A stretch of 9,826 nt of DNA, from contig CALKVR010000002.1 in the NCBI GenBank assembly GCA_938004815.1, positions 1 through 9,826 on the forward strand, given 5' to 3'. A program made the translations under genes and the position numbers. Below are positions 5,904-9,826 of the stretch, piece by piece (position 1 is the first letter of the stretch; each line of letters begins with the position of its first letter). The stretch is from an uncultured Polyangiaceae bacterium (GTDB lineage: Bacteria > Myxococcota_A > Polyangia > Polyangiales > Polyangiaceae). Under the pieces are notes generated by a model. It searched no databases and was not told where the DNA came from. It saw only the letters and a program-made list of their open reading frames with translations.

Positions 5904-6914
5904 ATGCACACGCGCCACCTGCCCGCGGGCCTACCGTTCACACCGCCGCCGACGCCGCGGCCTCCGTCGACCCCCCCGTCGGCCATCGGTACGCCGTTTC
6001 AGCCGCCTAGTCCCTACCCGGCGCCGACGTACCTCCAGAACGAGCGCCACCTTGCCCACGCCGCGCCGGCGGACACCGATGCCCACGTCGACGCGTGGCT
6101 GGAGCCGAGGCTCCCGGTGATCGCGACGGCGCACGCCGGACGAGGCGGCCTCCTCGAGCTGCTCTGGGCGGCCGATGACCTGATCACACGCACCAAGGAG
6201 TCGCCGACGTTGCGGCCGGTGGCCGAGCCGCTCCCGCGACGCGATGTCCTGTCGGTCGGCCCGCCCGTCGCGAGTGACGAGACGCTTCACGCGCGGCACG
6301 CGCTCCGGCTGCTCGGCGCCGATGGCGCAGTGACCGACGAGCGCACGCTCGAGGCTCTCTGGCTGGAGTCGCTGGTCGATGAGAGCGGCCCCTACCCCGC
6401 GCTCGCCCACGTCATGGGGGAGCTCGTCGTCGGCCTCGATCCCAGGGCCGTCCTCCGCGCGATCGCCGGCCTCCTCGAGCCGGTGGCCAAGGCCGACGCC
6501 GCGACCTTCGACGCGCTCGCCGCTGCGAGCGCCGTGTCGCAGGACGAATGGCAGACCGGTCGCAGCATCGAAGCCGCGACCGAGAAGCTGGCGGGCGCGG
6601 TGGCGCGGAGCAGGCTCGATCTGTCTTGGCCACACGTCGTCGCGAGCGCGCGACGCGCCGCCCTCGAGCGCCGCGCCTTCGCGGAGCGCACCGTGCTCGG
6701 GAGCGAGCATCTTCGCGCCATGCTGCACCTCGGTGGAGCGGCCACCGGCGTCGTGCTCTACCTCCCAAAGGCGCTCCACGCGCGGCTGCCGCTCTACGAG
6801 CGGCTCCCGATTCGCGCGATCGTCGCGATCCACCCCTCGCAGGACGCGCTCGAGCCGCAGCGCTTCGCGCTCGTCGCGCAGGCTCTCGCGCGCCGCCTCT
6901 CTGACGGCGGATAG
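5904..6914 (+). CDS. Hypothetical protein downstream of sigma factor
   Basis: I do not recognise this 336-residue protein. It starts with a Pro-rich, probably disordered segment (about 7-42, TPPPTPRPPSTPP and PFQPPSPYPAP). A mostly helical, Ala/Leu-rich body follows, with AWLEPRLPVIATAHAGRGGL at about 64-83, LLELLWAADDLITR at 83-96, and a long helical C-terminal half. There is no signal peptide or membrane segment, so it should be cytoplasmic. ATG 5904 has AAGGG eight bases upstream; a GTG at 5895 would add three residues but has no such site. Codon use matches its neighbours. Its position 30 bases after the sigma gene suggests co-transcription, and a partner or anti-sigma role is possible but unproven: I see no zinc-binding anti-sigma motif. 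Confidence 0.75.
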   Translation: MHTRHLPAGLPFTPPPTPRPPSTPPSAIGTPFQPPSPYPAPTYLQNERHLAHAAPADTDAHVDAWLEPRLPVIATAHAGRGGLLELLWAADDLITRTKESPTLRPVAEPLPRRDVLSVGPPVASDETLHARHALRLLGADGAVTDERTLEALWLESLVDESGPYPALAHVMGELVVGLDPRAVLRAIAGLLEPVAKADAATFDALAAASAVSQDEWQTGRSIEAATEKLAGAVARSRLDLSWPHVVASARRAALERRAFAERTVLGSEHLRAMLHLGGAATGVVLYLPKALHARLPLYERLPIRAIVAIHPSQDALEPQRFALVAQALARRLSDGG

Positions 6915-6996
6915 CCACGAGAGGCCCTGAACCGGTGACGAGTCATCGACGCCCGAAACTCGCGCCCGCGCTCGACCCGCGCTATCGAGAGAGGCC

Positions 6997-7881
6997 TTGG
7001 AGGACCAACGAACCCCTCGCTCGGGCGGATCGCCTCGCAACCGGCGCAGCGCGCTCCTCGCCGTCGCCCTCTTGAGCGTCGCGTGCGCGCGGGAGCGCGG
7101 CCTCGAGGAGCCTGCGACCGCACCGGTCCGCGCGGGCACTCTCGTCGCGCAGGTCGACTTCGCCGGCGAGGCCGAGGGGGCACGCGTCGTCTCGGACGCC
7201 ACCGCCGGCCCCGCGAAGCACGCCGACGAGCCGCTTCCCGAGGTGACGTTTCGCGAGGCCATGCCCGAGGCGCTGGACGCCAACGCCCCGGCGCGGCGAT
7301 ACGCCGATCTGAGCGCGTCGCGCTGTCGTGCCGAGGTCGCGAAGCGCGATCTCCCCGTCGCGCCGGTGAAGTCGTCGCAGCGCGGCGTCGTCGCCGCCCT
7401 CCGCATCACCGGTCCGATGAACGGGGTGAACATCGTGACGCCGCCGAGCTCGACCAAGTTCGGCGTGCTGGATTGCCGGCTGGCGCTCGTCATCGACGAC
7501 CTCACCAAGACGCTGGAGGCCGCCGGCGTCGTACGCGTTTCGATCGACAACCTCTATCGCCCCGGCGCCAAGCTCCCCGGCAAGAAGAAGAGCAGCCAGC
7601 ACGCGCTCGGCCTCGCCGTCGACGTCAACACGTTCGAGCTCGGTGACGGCCGTGTCCTCGCGACCTCGGCGTGGGGCGCCACCATCGGTGAGACGCCTTG
7701 CGGCCCCGACGCGGTGATGGCGTCGCCCAACGCCGACGCCGTCGATCTGCGCAACCTGGTCTGCGCGATCGGGCGCGCGGGCCTGTTCCACACCGTCCTG
7801 ACGCCCAGCTACGACGCGGCCCACCAGTCTCATTTTCACTTCGACATCAAGTCCGATACCTCTCGCGTATCGGTCCGCTGA
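6997..7881 (+). CDS. Lipoprotein with extensin-like C-terminal / M15-type metallopeptidase fold
   Basis: A 294-residue exported protein. The N-terminus has a basic region (RTPRSGGSPRNRRS), a hydrophobic core (ALLAVALLSVA) and Cys30 as likely lipidated residue. A linker reaches to about 100. The C-terminal part (about 108-285) matches the extensin-like C-terminal family, related to the M15/VanY D-Ala-D-Ala carboxypeptidase fold. It includes SSQHALGLAVDVNTF with H202 and D209, and SHFHFD with H279 and H281, the expected metal ligands, plus RVSIDNLYRPG and a DLRNLVCAIGRAGLFHTVLTP helix. C110, C160, C235 and C256 may form disulfides. A role in cell-wall cleavage or binding in the periplasm is inference. 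The start is TTG 6997: an in-frame stop lies at 6928 and no ATG or GTG lies between. GAGAGAGG just upstream is unusually close (two bases). The gap of 82 bases after the unknown gene holds nothing else I can identify. Confidence 0.83.
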   Translation: MEDQRTPRSGGSPRNRRSALLAVALLSVACARERGLEEPATAPVRAGTLVAQVDFAGEAEGARVVSDATAGPAKHADEPLPEVTFREAMPEALDANAPARRYADLSASRCRAEVAKRDLPVAPVKSSQRGVVAALRITGPMNGVNIVTPPSSTKFGVLDCRLALVIDDLTKTLEAAGVVRVSIDNLYRPGAKLPGKKKSSQHALGLAVDVNTFELGDGRVLATSAWGATIGETPCGPDAVMASPNADAVDLRNLVCAIGRAGLFHTVLTPSYDAAHQSHFHFDIKSDTSRVSVR

Positions 7882-7888
7882 GGGCGAA

Positions 7889-7912
7889 GCTGGCGAATCG
7901 CCAGCGCTTTTC
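7889..7912 (+). terminator. Intrinsic terminator after the M15-type lipoprotein gene
   Basis: GCTGGCG (7889-7895) and CGCCAGC (7899-7905) form a perfect seven-pair stem with an AAT loop, followed by GCTTTTCT. The hairpin starts eight bases after the TGA stop at 7881. Stem, short loop and T run make this the best terminator in the window, and it separates the 3787-7881 gene run from the two-component genes. Confidence 0.65.
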
Positions 7913-7948
7913 TCCTGACCGACGGTTTCGTCGATATCACGTCCGATT

Positions 7949-7974
7949 CGTAGCCGACAAACCTGTCAGCTACG
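7949..7974. promoter_or_regulatory. Imperfect inverted repeat upstream of the histidine kinase gene
   Basis: CGTAGC (7949-7954) pairs with GCTACG (7969-7974). After one C/A mismatch, GACA (7956-7959) pairs with TGTC (7964-7967) around an AACC loop. No T run follows, so it is not a terminator. It lies 91 bases before ATG 8065, in the less GC-rich 183-base gap 7882-8064, and is a candidate regulator site or leader structure. I see no convincing promoter hexamers in the gap. Confidence 0.3.
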
Positions 7975-8064
7975 CGCCTCGCTCGCCGAGGGGCACCTCC
8001 GAGAACGCCCTATCGCCACGCCGAATCGGGCATTCTTGAAGCGATACGATGAGGCGGTCTCCGC

Positions 8065-9159
8065 ATGCGTAGTGAGCGCACGTTCGCCGACTTGCTCGAG
8101 TCTGCGCCCGACGCGATGGTCATCGTCGACAAGAGCGGCTCGATCGCGCTCGTGAACGCGCAGACCGAGAAGCTCTTCGGCTACCGGCGCGACGAGCTCC
8201 TCGGCCAGCCCGTCGAGCTCTTGGTGCCCGAGCGATTCCGCGCGCTCCACGCCCACCACCGCGGCAGCTTCTTCGCGTCGCCGGCCGCGCGCGCGATGGG
8301 CTCTGGCCGCGAGCTCTACGGGCAGCGCAAAGACGGCAGCGAGTTCCCCGTCGAGATCAGCCTCGGCCCGCTGGAGACCGAGGACGGCGTCCTCGTCTCG
8401 AGCGCGATCCGCGACATCACCGAGCGCAAGGTGGCCGAGCGCGACCGCGCGAGGCTGTTCGCCGAGCTGCAGCAGCTGACCACGCAGCTCGAGGAGCGCG
8501 TGACCGACCGAACCAAGGAGCTCACGCGCTCGCTCCACGAGAAAGAGATCCTTTTGAAGGAGGTTCACCACCGGGTGAAGAACAACCTCCAGGTGATCTC
8601 CAGCTTGATGCGCCTGCAAGCGAGGCAGCTCGCCTCGCCCGAGGCGCGCGCCGTGTTCGCCGACAGTCAGAACCGGGTGCAGTCGATCGCGCTGGTGCAC
8701 GAGAAGCTCTATCAATCCCGCGATCTCTCCCACGTCGCGTTCGACGACTACGTGCGAGAGCTCGTCTCGACCATCTTTCTCGCTCACGACGGGGCGCGCC
8801 GCGGCATCTGGTCGACGGTCGACGTGGGCGACCTGCGGCTCTCGGTCGACGTCGCGATCCCGTGCGGGCTGATCATCAACGAGCTCGTGACGAACGCGCT
8901 CAAGCACGCCTTTCCCAAGGATCGGTCCGGGCACGTGCACGTCGCAATCAGCCAGTCGGCGCCGCGGATGGTCGACGTCGAGGTCGACGACGACGGGGTG
9001 GGCCTGCCCCCCGGTATCGACCCCGACACCAGCCGCTCGCTGGGGCTGGAGCTGGTCGCCACGTTCGCAGACCAGCTGCGCGCGGAGATTTTCATCAGAC
9101 GTGAGGCGGGCACCAAGTTTCGCCTCCGGTTTCCGTTGAGAGGCATCGATGCAAGATGA
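8065..9159 (+). CDS. Cytoplasmic PAS-HisKA_2 sensor histidine kinase
   Basis: A 364-residue kinase with no membrane segment. A PAS domain spans about residues 5-122: FADLLESAPDAMVIVDKSGS, LFGYRRDELLGQPVELLVP, then RKDGSEFPVEISLGPLE and the PAC end SSAIRDITERK. A coiled coil (about 123-160) leads to a HisKA_2 dimerisation domain with LLKEVHHRVKNNLQVISSLM; H168 or H169 is the phospho-acceptor. The ATPase domain has an N box (INELVTNALKHAF, N272), a G1 box (VDDDGVGLPPG, D310) and SLGLELV, and ends with GTKFRLRFPL. All key residues are present, so it should be active. The signal is unknown and could be a PAS ligand or protein partner. GAGG (8051-8054) lies ten bases before ATG 8065. The stop overlaps the receiver gene start, so that protein is the probable phosphotransfer partner. 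Confidence 0.95.
   Translation: MRSERTFADLLESAPDAMVIVDKSGSIALVNAQTEKLFGYRRDELLGQPVELLVPERFRALHAHHRGSFFASPAARAMGSGRELYGQRKDGSEFPVEISLGPLETEDGVLVSSAIRDITERKVAERDRARLFAELQQLTTQLEERVTDRTKELTRSLHEKEILLKEVHHRVKNNLQVISSLMRLQARQLASPEARAVFADSQNRVQSIALVHEKLYQSRDLSHVAFDDYVRELVSTIFLAHDGARRGIWSTVDVGDLRLSVDVAIPCGLIINELVTNALKHAFPKDRSGHVHVAISQSAPRMVDVEVDDDGVGLPPGIDPDTSRSLGLELVATFADQLRAEIFIRREAGTKFRLRFPLRGIDAR
9138..9143 (+). promoter_or_regulatory. Ribosome binding site of the receiver gene, inside the kinase gene
   Basis: GAGAGG lies five bases before ATG 9149 and within the last codons of the kinase gene. Together with the overlap of the two genes it fixes the receiver start and suggests translational coupling. 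Confidence 0.6.
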
Positions 9160-9826
9160 CAGGACCATCCTGGTCGTAGAAGACGAACGGCTCGTGGCCA
9201 AGGACCTGCAGCGCACGCTCCAGGACATGGGCTACAAGGTGCTGGCCCCGGCCGCGTCGGCCGACGACGCCATTCGCCTCGCCTCGGCGCACTCGCCCGA
9301 CCTGGTGTTGATGGATGTCCGCATCGAGGGCGAGCGAGATGGCATCGAGACGGCCGAGTACCTGCGGGCGAACTTCGAGTCCGCGATCATCTTTCTCACC
9401 GCGTACGCCGATGGTCCCACGATCGATCGCGCCAAGCTGACCGAGCCCCACGGCTACCTGGTCAAGCCCATCAAGATCGCGGAGCTGCGGAGCGCGGTCG
9501 AGATCGCGCTCTACAAGCGCGACACCGAGCGGCGCCTGCGCGATCGCGAGCGCTGGTACTCGACCACGCTGCGCTCGATCGCCGACGGCGTCATCACGAC
9601 CGGCGTCGACGAGCGCGTGACGTTCATGAACCGCGCCGCAGAAGAGATCACCGGTTGGTCGGCGCTCGAGGCCACCGGCCACCCCATCGTCGAGGTGTTC
9701 GAGGTCGTCGACGCGCAGACGAAGCGTCCGATGGCCAACCCCGCGGTCGAGGCGCTGCGCGAGCGGCGCGCCGTCGCGCAGCCCGGGTCCGGGGTGCTGC
9801 GCCGCCGCGACGGCTCGGAGGCGCCC
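9149..9826 (+). CDS. Receiver-PAS response regulator or hybrid kinase, 3' partial
   Basis: The frame is open for 226 residues and runs off the right edge. Residues 5-122 are a CheY-like receiver domain: ILVVEDERLVAKDLQ with E11/D12 in the acidic pocket, D56 in DLVLMDVRIEGERDG as the phospho-acceptor, T84 in IIFLTAYAD, and K106 in GYLVKPIKI. A short helix (YKRDTERRLRDRERW) joins it to a PAS domain from about 137 on (STTLRSIADGVITTGVDERV, FMNRAAEEITGW), cut in the loop after RRRDGSEAP. Known proteins of this build continue with more PAS domains and a HisKA_2 kinase, GGDEF or another output; the missing part decides. ATG 9149 overlaps the kinase stop by 11 bases, so the two are probably made together and the receiver accepts phosphate from that kinase. 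Confidence 0.93.
   Translation, partial: MQDDRTILVVEDERLVAKDLQRTLQDMGYKVLAPAASADDAIRLASAHSPDLVLMDVRIEGERDGIETAEYLRANFESAIIFLTAYADGPTIDRAKLTEPHGYLVKPIKIAELRSAVEIALYKRDTERRLRDRERWYSTTLRSIADGVITTGVDERVTFMNRAAEEITGWSALEATGHPIVEVFEVVDAQTKRPMANPAVEALRERRAVAQPGSGVLRRRDGSEAP

Noticed and set aside
5931..7550. Minus-strand frame (539 residues) opposite the unknown and M15-type genes
   Set aside because: Composition is Arg/Ser/Ala-rich without any domain; plus-strand frames have proper starts, and the M15 motifs lie on the plus strand.
7921..7934. GACG/CGTC mini-hairpin downstream of the terminator
   Set aside because: Only four pairs; too weak to report as a feature.

Overview
The window is GC-rich bacterial DNA with almost every third codon position G or C. 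Its gene content resembles Myxococcota (Polyangiales-type, formerly deltaproteobacterial myxobacteria). The clues are a lipoprotein with a Ser/Gly/Thr linker, a Cys cluster and a YWTN-type propeller; a secreted TPR-PEGA-barrel protein; a sigma factor of the FPET..SVV type; and PAS/HisKA_2 signalling proteins. The assignment rests on protein style only, with no rRNA or marker gene. Bases 5-38 are an exact Illumina Nextera (read-2 side) adapter, so the left edge is a library artefact and real genomic sequence begins at about 39-41. The right edge cuts through a gene.

Layout. (1) 41-1228 (+): membrane protein with a scramblase/LURP-one-like domain, start missing. (2) 1302-1967 (+): TetR-family regulator. 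(3) 1972-2376 (-): small helical protein of unknown function, tail to tail with the TetR gene. (4) 2555-3679 (-): lipoprotein with a predicted beta-propeller. (5) 3787-5106 (+), divergent from gene 4: secreted TPR-PEGA protein with a duplicated four-Cys module and a C-terminal predicted barrel. (6) 5160-5873 (+): ECF-like sigma factor. (7) 5904-6914 (+): protein of unknown family, 30 bases after the sigma gene. (8) 6997-7881 (+): lipoprotein with an extensin-like/M15-type domain, followed by a likely terminator. (9) 8065-9159 (+): soluble PAS-HisKA_2 histidine kinase. (10) 9149-9826 (+): receiver-PAS protein overlapping gene 9 by 11 bases, open at the right edge.

How the parts may work together. 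Genes 5 to 8 run in one direction with short gaps (53, 30 and 82 bases) and could share transcripts: two envelope proteins flank a sigma factor and its unknown neighbour. Genes 9 and 10 are translationally coupled and look like a complete cytoplasmic phosphorelay pair. Nothing here is clearly a new system. The least explained parts are the sigma factor/unknown protein pair with its two tandem hairpins (5862-5902, the second holding the ribosome binding site in its loop), and the N-terminally truncated scramblase-like membrane protein. I see no tRNA, rRNA, CRISPR array, insertion sequence or integrase.
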